A stretch of 64,000 bases of DNA from Aquilaria yunnanensis. Lineage: Eukaryota > Streptophyta > Magnoliopsida > Malvales > Thymelaeaceae. Below, in pieces: positions 31,828 through 45,100 of the stretch. Both the position numbers and the translations under genes were made by a program. Within the stretch, counting starts at the first letter, position 1. Each line of letters begins with the position of its first letter. The notes below the pieces were generated by a model that saw only the letters and a list, made by a program, of their open reading frames with translations, was not told the DNA's origin and did not search any database. The stretch is from assembly GCA_039654915.1 (NCBI GenBank), contig CM077596.1, forward strand, positions 7,502,001 to 7,566,000. Reading direction: 5' to 3'.

Positions 31828-33174
31828 TAAGGTTTTGGGATCAAAATTGTGCAGTGGAATTAACCAAAATACCTCCAGGATCCATGTGAAACCAAGTGTC
31901 CAAAAATATTTTATACATACTAGATTCAAATCTTTCAGTCAAATCATAAACTTGAACAGCTGGCATGTTCAAGCCCTTCACGGTATCTACATGAACCAGT
32001 TGAATCACTATGCTTCCTCCATGAATTTGGCCAGAGCATTCCTCTTGTGCTTGCAATACTAGCTTGCGCCCTCCACGGAAGACAAAAGGATAGTATGGCT
32101 AGGATTTTAGAACTTTTTTGATTTCATCTAGAATGGTTCTCACATAAAGACACACATTATATATCCCTATGAATGCATGAATCCTAAGCCAAATGGGCTT
32201 CATAACCCTAACTTCATTGGATCAATTTTGGGTACAATTATTGGCTTAACTTTTGGGCCAATAATTAATCCGAAATTACCATGAAACCATAACAAAATAG
32301 TTTGGCTCATATCATGTTGGTAGTGATCATAAATCACATTTATGATTATAAACATTACAGGGTGTCTAGCAATACATCATCGCTACCCAAGTGACACGAT
32401 AGTCAATGGCATGACTAAACCACTATGATCATTATCCGTATATGCCTTTATCCCTTTGTCTGAGATATGAAGATCGAGCATAAGACATAGAATGTGTTAT
32501 TCTCATATAGCCTAATCTTTGGTTTTTTGATTCCTGAGTATACTAACTGAACCAATGACTTTGATATCTCATATCAATTCATCTGACCATTGTCATGCAT
32601 TACCTTAGTCCAACTCAATCAAGGAGCCTGGAGATATCACTCTCATTATATAGGAGTGCCAGATCCCCCATCTTAATCAAACAAATCCTTCCACATGATA
32701 TGTGACATATCCAATGACCACCTTTATGTTCAATCAGTTACGAGCAACAAAGGGTAGTACTAAAGTATGTGACTCACATATAAGGAACCTTAATGATTTC
32801 ATGTCAAAGGGATACAAATACCATGATCGCTATAAGAACTGCTTATGATACTTATATAATAATACATGTAGCGTTATCATGGCATGTTGGTCCAGTACAC
32901 AAGTTCTCCAGCTTATAATCATATACAGACTATGTATCTCATATTAGTCTCCACATATGTTAGTCTTTATGTATTATTGCAACCCATTCCACAATTTTAC
33001 TCAACTAGGGATGTTTAAGAATACTATTTTTCTAGGATTATAACTATGTTTGATTATGTGACATAGAAACAAACAACAAACACAATTATTCGAATAATGT
33101 CTTAGTAAAACATCATGACTTAATATACAAAAATACAATCATTTCATGATTGGCTTTTAGGAAAAACACTAACA
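31828..33174 (-). mobile_element. Solo LTR, family S, degraded copy 4
   Basis: Same order of blocks as copy 1 (minus orientation), from ggttttgggatca-type start to aaaacactaaca end, but with many substitutions and small gaps. The flanks give no convincing target duplication. It is clearly older than copies 1-3. Confidence 0.75.
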
Positions 33175-33739
33175 AGTCCTTCCATAGTCAAGGTGAAGAG
33201 GTGAAATTTTCTCTCCATGATTGAGTAACAGAAACGACTAAGGTCCAGCTGCACATGGTTTTTTGGTTGGAATCAAGTTATGAACCTTAAACTGATTCTA
33301 GTATGCAGCTGTACTGTAACAAGGCTAATGAAATTTGAAGTTTTTCTTCAAAATTTTTCTAGAAGTACTGAGTACTCACAAGATGAAGATTGTCAGGAAA
33401 TTGCTTGTATTTTTGGGAAACTAAATCAAAGGACTTTCTTGTTAGAGTGCAAATTTATATCCAGTTCGTTTTAACTTAAGTCAATTGACTTCAAAATGAC
33501 TTATTTTTATTCTTACATTTTTTTACCCAGAACTAATCTATTAAAATATATGAATGCGGGTAAATTGGCTAAAATGTCATTTCATATTATTTGAAAATTG
33601 ACAAAATTCTAGCCAATTGACAAGCATACTTTTGATCTTTGCATAAAATGACACCTAGCGATTTCCCATTTTAACTCTGAAACAATACACGTCCTGGGTA
33701 GAGATTTGTTTGTAGTTTGAATTCATCCCATCTAATGCG
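33175..33739. other. Unassigned DNA between two solo LTRs
   Basis: No gene supported. It includes the 44-nt resemblance to 8617-8660. Confidence 0.4.
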
Positions 33740-33744
33740 CATAT

Positions 33745-35160
33745 TGTTAGTGTTGTGCCCAAAAAGCCAATCATGAGATGATTGTATTTTTGCACATTGA
33801 ATCATGATATTTTATTAAGGCATTAATCCAGCAATTATGTTTGTTGTTTTGTTTCTGCGTAACTTAACAATCATAATTGTAACCCTAGAATAATGATATT
33901 CTTAAACGTCTCTGGTCTAGTATTATTATGGAGCGGGTTGCAATAATACATAACGACTAACAGATGTGGAGACTAATATGAGATATGTAGTCTACATATG
34001 GGTACAAGGTGGAGAACTTTTGTACTGGATCGACCCACCATGAGAACACTATATGGATCGTTATATGAGTGTCATAAGTGATTCTCATAGTGATCATGGT
34101 ATATGTAGTCCTTCGACCTAAGATCATCAAGGTTCCCTACAAGTGAGTCACATACTTTGATACTTTCCTTTGTTGCTCGTAACTGAGTGGACTTGAAGGA
34201 GGTCATTGGGTATGTCAAATATCATGCGGAGGGATTTGTATGATCAAGATGGGATTTGTCCCTCCTATGTAACGGGAGTGATATCTTCGGGCCTCTTGAT
34301 GGAGTGAGACTTAGAAAATGCATGGCCATGCTCGGATGAGTTGATATACGATATCAATGTCATCAGTTTAAGTTAGTCTACTCGGTAATCAAGAAACCAG
34401 AGATTGGGCTATACAAGAGTGACACATTCCATGTCTCGTGCTTAGTCTTGATATCTTGGACAAAGGGACAATGGCATATATCGGTGATGATCATAAAGGT
34501 TTAGTCGAATCATTAACAATCTTGTCACTTGGGTAGCAATGATGTGTTGGTAGACACCGCTCATTGCTTATGATCATAAATGTGATTTATGATCATTGCC
34601 AACGTGATAAAAGCCTATTGGGTCGCACACATAGAGCTATTTGGATCATTAGAGTGCATGGGCTAATTATTTGGGTTATGGTTTCACTTTAATTTCGTAT
34701 TAATAATGGGCCCAAGAGTTGAGCCATTATTAAGCCCAAAATTAAATCCTAATTGGATTAGGGCTTTGAAACCCATTAGGCCTGGAAGTTGAGTCTCACT
34801 ATAAATACAACTTCTAGTGAGAAATTCGCAGGTCTCCTTGCCCTAGCCTCCCAAAAGGACAGCCGCACTCTTCTCTTGCAATTCCTTGGAGGACGCAAGC
34901 TAGCACTGCGAGCGCAAGAGAAACGCATCTGCCGGGACGTGGTGGAAGCATGGTGATCCCGAGAGGCTCGTGTGCATACCATAGAGAGCCTGAACACGTC
35001 AACTGTTCAGGTTTTGTGATTCGACTCTACAGTTAAGTGAGAGATCTCAACCGAAAATTAGGTATGAAAATTTTTGAACACCCAGTTTACCCCGTTTCAC
35101 TTGGATCCTGGAGGGTTTCGGTTAAATTTCGCTGCGCTGTTTGGCTCCTGAAACCCCTCA
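33745..35160 (+). mobile_element. Solo LTR, family S, copy 3
   Basis: 1416 bp, from TGTTAGTGTTGTGCCC to GAAACCCCTCA, with a perfect target duplication CATAT (33740-33744 and 35161-35165). TATA box at 34800-34807. Very close to copy 2. The small frames in its leader-like part are not genes. Confidence 0.9.
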
Positions 35161-35880
35161 CATATCATGACACTGCCACACCTTTTAGAAATAGGACACA
35201 TGTACATTACTTGAATTAAATTTCTCCTCATTATTCCATTTTCAAAAATTTTTTTTGTAATATTCTTTTTAACATGTATGGTATCATCCTTTTAGCCCAC
35301 GTTCTCCAAATAGTTAGCTTTTCAATTTTTTTTCTTTAACCCAATTATGGGCCGCACAGTTAACTCACGTCCCCACGATTGCTTTCAGTTAACCAATATA
35401 TCCCTTCCACCCACTACGCCACTCATCGACAATCATGCCTTAGTGACAGAAATTAACTATTTATTTCACACGCCTTTTCATTTTTTTTTACCTTCCAAAT
35501 ATTTACACTTCATCCGTCTCTGTAGCAACAAACATTGTGAACCAGCAGGCATTTTATGCTTCACAAGGCACCGCACTCAACCACCACAATTTCCTATCCT
35601 TCAGGCATTCCCTGCACCAATAATAGGTTTTAATACCTCAACATCAATTCTTATTTTTGTAATATTGAAGATAGAGTTCTCAATAACCGAATAGATAGAG
35701 TTACTTGATCTCTAAGTTATCTTGTCTCTGTAGATATGTTTATAGTATAAATATTTACTTGTTTACGGAACTCATGTAACCTGTATAAATAATACACAAG
35801 AATCACGTTGAGGTGTGGGATGCCAAATACTTGTTTTCTTTACATGGTATTAGAGCCACATTTCCTGACAAACGTCAATA

Positions 35881-36506
35881 ATGTCTTCTCTCAACTCTTC
35901 GGCCACTTCCTCCTCTACTATTTCTTCCTCAGCCCCACCGCTTCTGCCTACTCCATCTTTAAACATGGGTCACCTTATAAATATCAGACTGACTCGAGAA
36001 AACTACCTGTTGTGGAAGGCGCAGTTCCTTCCTTACCTTTGGGGTCAACGACTCTTTGGTTATGTTGATCGCACAATTCAGGGCCCATCTCAAATGATCA
36101 CTGGAGAAGGTTCATCTGAAGAAATCGAAACAAATGAGGTCCCAAATCCTGCTTACCAGGCATGGTTCCAATAGGACCAGATGGTCTTGAGTGCGATTCT
36201 ATCATCATTGTCAGAGGAAATTCTTGCTCATGTTATTAACATGACTTCATCCCAAGAAATTTGGAGAGCACTCAAGCAGATGTTCTCTTCTCGATCACTT
36301 GCCAGGATCATTTAAATTCGGCTCCAGTTATCTACAATATAGAAAAAGGAGTCCTCTGTCACTGATTATTTTCAACGTGTGAAGAACCTAGCCGACACAT
36401 TGTCGTCAGTAGGACAACCATTGCAGGAGTATGAAGTTGTTTCATATATGCTGGTAGGTCTTGGTTCAAAATATGATCTGCTAGTCACCTCCATGATGAC
36501 AAGAAT
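35881..36506 (+). pseudogene. Truncated copia gag, array unit 1
   Basis: Starts MSSLNSSATSSS, with the copia gag block RLTRENYLLWKAQFLPYL, then stops (one at 36172). Cut at the unit junction before the gag zinc knuckle. Confidence 0.85.
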
Positions 36507-37140
36507 TTTTGTAATATTCTTTTTAACATGTATGGTATCATCTTTTTAGCCCACGTTCTCCGTATAGTTAGTTTTTCAGTTTTTTTTTTCTCGAACCCAG
36601 TTACGGGCCTCATAGTCAACTCACGTCCCCAAGTTTGGTTTCAATTAACCAATATATCCCCTCCACCCACTGCGCCACTCATCGACAATCATGCCTTAGT
36701 TACAGAAATTAACTATATATTTAACATGCCTTTCCATTTTTTTTTTTTTTGCTTCCAAATATTTACAGTTCATCTGCCTCTGTAGCAACAAACACTGTGA
36801 ACCAGCAGGCATTTTGTGCTTCACAAGGCACCACACTCAACAACCACAATTTCATATCCTTCAGGCATTCCTTACACCAATTATAGGTTTCAATACCTCA
36901 ACATCAATTCTTATTTTTGTAATATTGAAGATAGTGTTCTCAATAACTGAATAGATATAGTTACTTGATCTTTAAGTTATCTTGTCTCTGTAGATGTGTT
37001 TATTGTATAAACATTTACTTGTTTACAGAACTCATGTAACCTGTATAAATAATACACACGAATCACGTTGAGGTGAGGGAAGCCAAATACTTGTTTTGTT
37101 TACATGGTATCAGAGCCACATTTCCTGACAAACGTCAATA

Positions 37141-37766
37141 ATGTCTTATCTCAACTCTTCGGCCACTTCTTCCTCTCCTATTTCTTCCTCAGCCCCACCT
37201 CTTCTGCGTACTCCATCTCTAAACTTGGGTCACCTTATAAATATCAGACTGACTCGAGAAAACTACCTGTTGTGGAAGGCACAGTTCCTTCCTTACCTTC
37301 GGGGTCAACGACTCCTTGGTTATGTTGATGGCACAATTCAATGCCCATCTCAAATAATCACTGGAGAAGGTTCATCTGAGGGAATCGAAACAAATGAGGT
37401 CCCAAATCCTGTTTACCAGGCATGGTTGCAACAGGACCAGATGATCTTGAGTGCGATTTTGTCATCGTTGTCAGAGGAAATTCTTACTCATGTTATTAAC
37501 ATGACATCATTGCAAGAACTTTGGAGAGCACTCGAGCAGATGTTCTCTTCTTGATCACATGCCAGGATCATGCAAATTCGGCTCCAGTTATCTACAATAT
37601 AGAAAAAGAAGTCCTCTACCACTGATTATTTTCAACGTTTGAAGAACCTAGCCGACACATTGTTGGCAATAGGACAACCATTGCAGGAGTATGAAGTTGT
37701 TTCGTATATGCTGGCAGGTCTTGGTTCGGAATATGATCCGCTAGTCACCTCCATGACGACAAGAAT
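37141..37766 (+). pseudogene. Truncated copia gag, array unit 2
   Basis: The longest surviving gag start of the five truncated units (137 codons, MSYLNSSATSSSP...). It keeps the tryptophan-rich ELWRALEQMFSS segment before a stop at 37552. A further segment with LLAIGQPLQEYEVVSYMLAG is in frame after it, up to the junction. Confidence 0.85.
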
Positions 37767-38397
37767 TTTTGTAATATTCTTTTTAACATGTATGGTATCA
37801 TCTTTTTATCCCACGTTCTCCGTATAGTTAACTTTTCAGTTTTTTTTCTTTACCCCAGTTATGGGCCACACAGTCAACTCACGTACCCATTTTTGGTTTC
37901 AGTTAACCAATATATCCCCTCCACCCACTATGCCACTCATCGACAATCATGCCTCAGTTACAGAAATTAACTATATATTTCACACGCCTTTTCATTTTTT
38001 TTTTTTTGCTTCCAAATATTTATAGTTCATCTACCTCTGTAGCAGCAAACACTGTGAACTAGCAGGCATTTTGTGCTTCACAAGGCACCGCACTCAACCA
38101 CCACAATTTCCTATCCTTTAGGCATTCCCTACACCAATAATAGGTTTGAATACCTCAACATCAATTCTTATTTTCGTAGTATTGAAGATAGGGTTCTCAA
38201 TAACCTAATAGATAGAGTTACTTGATCTTTAAGTTACCTTGTTTCTGTATATATGTTTATTATATAAACATTTACTTGTTTACGAAACTCATGTAACCTG
38301 TATAAATAATACACAAGAATCATGTTGAGGTGTGGGACACCAAATACTTGTTTTCTTTACATGGTATCAGAGCCACATTTCCTGACAAACGTCAATA

Positions 38398-39023
38398 ATG
38401 TCTTCTGTCAACTCTTCGGCCACTTTTTCCTCTCCTATTTCTTCCTCAGCCCCACCTCTTCTGCCTACTCCATCTCTAAACTTGGGCCACCTTATAAATA
38501 TCAGACTGACTCGAGAAAACTACCTCTTGTGGAAGGTGCAGTTTAATCCTTACCTTCGGGGTCAACGACTCCTTGGTTATGTTGGTGGCACAATTCAATG
38601 CCCATCTCAAATTATCACTGGAGAAGGTTCATCTGAAGAAATTGAAGCAAATGAGGTCCTAAATCCTGCTTACCAGGCATCATTCCAATAGGACCAGATG
38701 GTCTTGAGTGTGATTCTGTCATCGTTGTCAAAGGAAATTCTTGCTCATGTTATTAACATGACATCATCGCAAGAACTTTGGAGAGCACTCAAGCAGATGT
38801 TCTCTTCTCGATCACATGCCAGGATCATGCAAATTCGGCTCTAGTTATCTACAATATAGAAAAACGAGTCCTCTGTCACTGATTATATTCAACGTGTGAA
38901 GAACCTAGCCGACAGATTGTCGGCAATAGGACAACCATTACAGGAGTATGAAGTTGTTTCGTATATGTTGGTAGGACTTGGTTCAGAATATGATCCGCTA
39001 GTCACCTCCATGATGACAAGAAT
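38398..39023 (+). pseudogene. Truncated copia gag, array unit 3
   Basis: Same gag start (MSSVNSSATFSSP), stop at 38689, and the same junction after the YDPLVTSMMTR segment. Confidence 0.85.
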
Positions 39024-39657
39024 TTTTGTAGTATTCTTTTTAACATGTATGGTATCATCTTTTTAGCCCACGATCTCCGTATAGTTAACTTTTCATTTTT
39101 TTTTTCTTTAACCCAATTGTGGGCCGCACAGTCAACTCACGTCCCTATGTTTGGTTTCAGTTAACTAATATATCCCCTCCACCCACTGTGCCACTCATTG
39201 ACAATAATGCCTTAGTTACAGAAATTAACTATATATTTCACATGCCTTTTCATTTTATTTTTTTTATAATTCCAAAAATTTACAGTTCATCCGCCTCTGT
39301 AGCAGCAAACTCTATGAACCAGCAGGCATTTTGTGCTTCACAAGGCGCCACACTCAACCACCAGAATTTCCTATCCTTCAGGCATTCCCTGCACCAATAA
39401 TAGGTTTTAATGCCTCAACATCAATTCTTATTTTTGTAATATTGAAGATAGAGTTCTCAATAACCGAATAAATAGAGTTACTTAATCTTTATGTTATCTT
39501 GTCTCAGTAGATATGTTTATTGTATAAACATCTACTTGTTTACGGAACTCATGTAACCTGTATAAATAATACACAAGAATCACGTTGAGGTGTTGGAAGA
39601 CAAATACTTGTTTTCTTTACATGGTATCAGAGCCACATTTCTTGACAAACGTCAATA

Positions 39658-40283
39658 ATGTCTTCTCTCAACTCTTTGGCCACTTCCTCCTCTCCTATTT
39701 CTTTCTCGGGCCCACCTCTTCTACCTACTCCATCTCTAAACTTGGGTCACCTTATAAACATCAGACTGACTCGAGAAAACTACCTCTTGTGGAAGGTGCA
39801 GTTCCTTCCTTACCTTCGAGGTCAACGACTCCTTGGTTATGTTGATGGCACAATTCAATGCCCATCTCAAATGATCACTGGAGAAGGTTCATCTGAAGAA
39901 ATCAGAACAAACGGGGTCCTAAATCCTGCTTACAAGGCATGGTTCTAACAATACCAGATGGTCTTTAGTGCGATTTTGCCATCGTTGTCAGAGGAAATTC
40001 TTGCTCATGTTATTAACATGGTATCATCGCAAGAACATTGGAGAGCACTCGAGCAAATGTTCTCTTCTCGATCACGTGCCAGGATCATGCAAATTTGGCT
40101 CCAGTTATCTACAATATAGAAAAAGGAGTCCTCTGTCACTGATTATTTTCAACGTGTGAAGAACCTAGCCGACACATTGTTGGCAATAGGATAACCATTG
40201 TAGGAGTATGAAGTTGTTTTGTATATGCTGGCAGGTCTTGGTTCGGAATATGATCCGCTAGTAACCTCCATGATGACAAGAAT
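39658..40283 (+). pseudogene. Truncated copia gag, array unit 4
   Basis: MSSLNSLATSSSP start, then a stop at 39946 in a place that differs slightly from the other units, then the same truncation point. Confidence 0.85.
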
Positions 40284-40917
40284 TTTTGTAATATTCTTTT
40301 TAACATGTATGGTTTCATCTTTTTAGCCCACGTTCTCTGTATAGTTAGCGTTTCAGTTTTTCTCTCTTTAACCCAGTTATAGGCTGCACAGTCAACTCAC
40401 ATCCTCATGTTCGGTTTTAGTTAACCAATATATCTCCTCCACCCACTACGCCACTCACTGACAATCATGCCTCAGTTACAAAAATTAACTATTTATCTCA
40501 CACGCCTTTTCATTTTTTTTTTTTTTTGCTTCCAAATATTTACAATTCATCCGCCTATGCAGCAGCAAACACTGTGAACTAGCAGAAATTTTGTGCTTCA
40601 CAAGGCACCACACTCAACCACCACAATTTCCTATCCTTCAGGCATTCCCTGCACCAATAATAGGTTTTAATACCTCAACATCAATTCTTATTTTTGTAAT
40701 ATTGAAGATAGAGTTCTCAATAACCGAATAGATAGAGTTACTTGATCTTTAAGTTATCTTGTCTCTGTAGATATGTTTATTGCATAAACATTTACCGGTT
40801 TACGAAACTCATGTAACCTGTATAAATAATACATAAGAATCACGTTGAGGTGTGGGAAGCCAAATACTTGTTTTCTTTACATGGTATCAGAGCCACATTT
40901 CCTGACAAACATCAATA

Positions 40918-41566
40918 ATGTCTTCTCTGAACTCCTTGGCCACTTCCTCCTCTCTTATTTCTTCCTCAGCCCAACCTCTTCTACCTACTCCACCTCTAAA
41001 CTTGGGTCACCTTATAAATATCAGACTGACTCGAGAAAACTACCTGTTATGGATAGCGCAGTTCCTTCCTTACCTTCAGGGTCAACGACTCCTTCATTTT
41101 GTTGATGGCACAATTCAATGCCCATCCTAAATGATCACTGGAGAAGGTTCATCTAAAGAAATTGAAACAAATGAGGTCCCAAATCCTGCTTACCAGGCAT
41201 GGTTCCAACAGGACCAGATGGTCTTGAGTGTGATTTTGTCATCATTGTCAAAGGAAATTCTTGCTCATGTTATTAACATTTTCTTGCTCATGTTATTAAC
41301 ATGACCTTATCACAAGAACTTTGGAGAGCACTCAAGCAGATGTTCTCTTCTCGATCACATGCCAGGATTATGCAAATTCGGCTCCAGTTATCTACAATAT
41401 AGAAAAATGAGTCCTCTGTCACTGATTATTTTCAACGTGTGAAGAACCTAGCTGACATATTGTTGGCAATAGGACAACCATTGTAGGAGTATGAAGTTGT
41501 TTCATATATGCTGGCAAGTCTTGGTTCAGAATATGATCCGCTGGTCACCTCCATGACGCCAAGAAT
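40918..41566 (+). pseudogene. Truncated copia gag, array unit 5
   Basis: Stop at 41128 after only 70 codons, and a local duplication of about 22 bp (ttcttgctcatgttattaac twice) that shifts the frame. Same truncation point. Confidence 0.85.
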
Positions 41567-42199
41567 TTTTGTAATATTCTTTCTAACATGTATGGTATCA
41601 TCTTTTTAGCCCACGTTCTCCGTATAGTTAGCTTTTCAGTTTTTTTTTCTTTAACCTAGTTATGGGCCATACAGTCAACTTACGTCCCCATGTTTGGTTT
41701 CAGTTAACCAATATATCCCCTCCACCCACTACGTTACTCATCGACAATCATGCCTTAGTTACAGAAATTAACTATATATTTCACACGCCTTTTCATTTTT
41801 TTTTTTTTTTGGTTCCAAATATTTACAGTTCATCTGCCTCTGCAGCAGCAAACACTGTGAACCGGCAGGCATGTTTTGCTTCACAAGGCACCGCACTCAA
41901 CCACCACAATTTCCTATCGTTTAGGCTTTCCCTACACCAATAATAGGTTTTAATACCTCAACATCAATTCTTATGTTTGTAATATTGAAGATAGAGTTCT
42001 CAATAACCGAATAGATAGAGTTACTTGATCTTTAAGTTATCTTGTCTCTGTAGATATGTTTATTGTATAAACATTTACTTGTTTATGGAATCATGTAACT
42101 TGTATAAATAATACACACGAATCACGTTGAGGTGTGGGAAGCCAAATACTTGTTTTCTTTACATGGTATTCGAGCCACATTTCCTGACAAACGTCAATA

Positions 42200-45100
42200 A
42201 TGTCTTCTCTCAATTCTTCGGCCACTTCCTCCTCTCCTATTTCTTCCTTAGCCCCACCTCTTCTGCCTACTCCATCTCTAAACTTCGGTCACCTTATAAA
42301 TATCAAACTGACTCGAGAAAACTACCTGTTGTGGAAGGCGCAGTTCCTTCCTTACCTTTGGGGTCAACAACTCCTTGGTTATGTTGACGGCATAATTCAA
42401 TGCCCATCTCAAATGATCACTGGAGAAGGTTCATCTGAAGAAATCGAAACAAATGAGGTCCCAAATACTGCTTACCAGGCAACGTTCCAACAGGACCAGA
42501 TGGTCTTGAGTGCGATTCTATCATCGTTGTCAGAGGAAATTCTTGCTCATGTTATTAACATGACATCATCAGAAGAAGTTTGGAGAGCACTCGAGTAGAT
42601 GTTCTCTTCTTGATCACACGCCAGGATCATGCAAAATTGGCTCCTGTTATCTACAATACAGAAAAAGGGGTCCTCTGTCTCTGATCATTTTCAACATGTG
42701 AAGAACCTAGCTGACACATTATCGGTAATAGGACAACCATTGTAGGAGTATGAAGTTGTTTCGTATATGCTAGCAGGTGTTGGTTCGGAATATGATCCGT
42801 TAGTCAACTCCATGATGACAAGAATGGAACCCATATCCTTGAATGAGCTCTATGGTTATTTACTCAGTTATGAGTTGCGTCTTGAGCAACATAACACTTC
42901 TGTGCAGGCTACTTTAATGGCAAATGTTGCTGCCCGCAATAATCAGGGCTTCAACCCAAATCGAGGGAACAGAAATTTTAATGATAGAGGTTAGGGTCGA
43001 AGATGTGGCTGAGGTGGTCTAAGGTGACCAAATTTAGAAGGATCTCGATATGAAGACAGTAGAACTCATGTCATCTGTCAAGTATGCCAGAAACCTGGGC
43101 ACTCAACAATAGCTTGTCATCATCGATATGATCACTCATTTCAGCGGGATTCAGACCACCTTCCTGCGTTTGATTCTAATCCATCGTATCAAGTGGACCC
43201 AAATTGGTACACCGACAATGGGGCCAATGACCACATTATTGCTGACCTCAGTAAACTCACGGTTAGTGAAAAATATAATCGGACCGAACAAGTTCAGGTC
43301 AGGAATGGAGTAGGTTTGTCAATCAAACACATTGGTCACTCTCAAATCCTTACTCCTTCATTTTCCTTATCCTTAAATAATGTTCTTCATGTTCCTCACA
43401 TTAAGAAGAACTTGATCTCTATTAGTAAGCTTACTCGTGACAATAATGCCTTTGTTGAATTTCACCCACATTGTTTCTTTGTAAATGATCATTTTACGAA
43501 GAGAAAAATCCTCCAAGGAGAATGTAGACAAGGGCTTTATCAAATATCTCAGTCCAGCATTGTTCCCTCGACTATTCAGGCACTTGTTGGGGAACGAGTG
43601 GATCCTGACCAATGGCACAAGAGGCTTGGCCATCCTTCCCTCTCTACAGTATCCAAAGTCATACGCGAAAATAAACTTCCTTGCCGATAGGGTAATCCAA
43701 CTCTGGTTTGTGATGCTTGTCAACAAGCCAAAAGTCACCAGTTACCATTTAGTAGTTTTGCTTATCTCTCTAAAACTCCATTAGACATTGTCTTTTCTAA
43801 TGTTTGGGGTCTAGCACCTCTTTTGGTTAATGGTTTTTGTTATTATGTCAGCTTTATTGATAACTTCAGTAAATTCGTTTGGCTTTATCCCATTGCTCAT
43901 AAATATGATGTTTACAAAATCTTCTCACAATGGAAAAAACATATCGAACGTTTACTAGACAGGAAAGTTAAAAGAGTGCAAACGGATTGGGGTGGTGAGT
44001 ATCAAAGACTTAATAACTTCTTCTCCTCCATTGGCATTGAACATAGAGTCTCTTGTCCTCATACTCACGAACAAAATGGCTCAGCAGAACGAAAACATAG
44101 ACATATCATTGAAACTGGTATGTCATTTCTTGCGCAAGCTTTTACGCCATTACCATTTTGGGATGATGCATTCCGTTCTACATGCTACTTAATTAATAGG
44201 CTACCTAGTCCTGTCATACAAAATCAATGCCCTTTGGAATGATTATTTCATGTCAAACCTGATTATTCTTTCCTCAAGGTCTTTGGTTGTGCTTGCTGGC
44301 CCTACCTTCGACCACACCACTCTGCCAAATTTGAATTTCATTCTATGTAGTGTGTGTTCATTGGGTATAGTAGCCAACATAAAGGATACAAGTGTTTACA
44401 TGTACCCACTGGTCGGGTCTACATCTTATGACACATTGTTTTTAATGAAACCATGTTTCCTTTCTCACAACTCTCCAGTACAGGTCCTACTTCCACGCAA
44501 CCCTTGGAGGTATCACCAATTCCTCTCCCTCCTTCCCTGGATACATCCACTTCAGCCGAGCCTTCCAATCTCACAAATTCCATAATTGTCCCCCCACCAA
44601 GTGAGTCTGATCATGTGTCAACTACTGATGACATATCTGCTTCAAGTCCGCCCACATCTAATCTTCATCCCATTCAAACACGTCTTCGCAATAATATCAG
44701 GAAACCCAAGCTATTCACGGATGGCATAGTGGCTTATACTTCTTCAACCTTAAGTGATTATAGCAAACCGGATTGCTATTTGACAGCCATCAAATCACAG
44801 TCCTAGAAGAAGGCAATGGATACTGAATATATAGCATTAATGAAGAATCAGACATGGACACTTGTTCAACCAACGAAAGACATGAACTTGATCAACAGCA
44901 AATGGGTTTTTAAGCTCAAGAGAAAGGCTGATGAGAGCATTGAAAGACACAAGGCAAGACTAGTTGCTAAGGGATACAAATAGCACATGGAGTGGATTAC
45001 CATGATACATATAGTCCAGTGGTCAAGCCTGCAACAATTCGCACAATCATTTCACTTGCGGTCTCAAAAGGTTGGGACATACATTAGATAGATGTCCAAA

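Larger units (their letters stand above)
35253..41566 (+). repeat. Tandem array of five truncated copia 5' ends, period about 1.26 kb
   Basis: Units start at 35253, 36507, 37767, 39024 and 40284 and have lengths 1254, 1260, 1257, 1260 and 1283. A sixth start at 41567 leads into the full element. Each unit holds about 415 bp of the element's 5' flank, a 179-bp LTR (35666-35844, 36926-37104, 38183-38361, 39443-39621, 40703-40881), a primer site TGGTATCAGAGCC or close variant, and about 600 bp of gag. Every junction joins gag at gacaagaat (or gccaagaat) to ttttgtaatattc. The fifth unit is longer mainly because of a local duplication of about 22 bp at 41258-41300. The same ttttgtaatatt motif stands at the unit start and immediately before each LTR. 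Confidence 0.92.
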
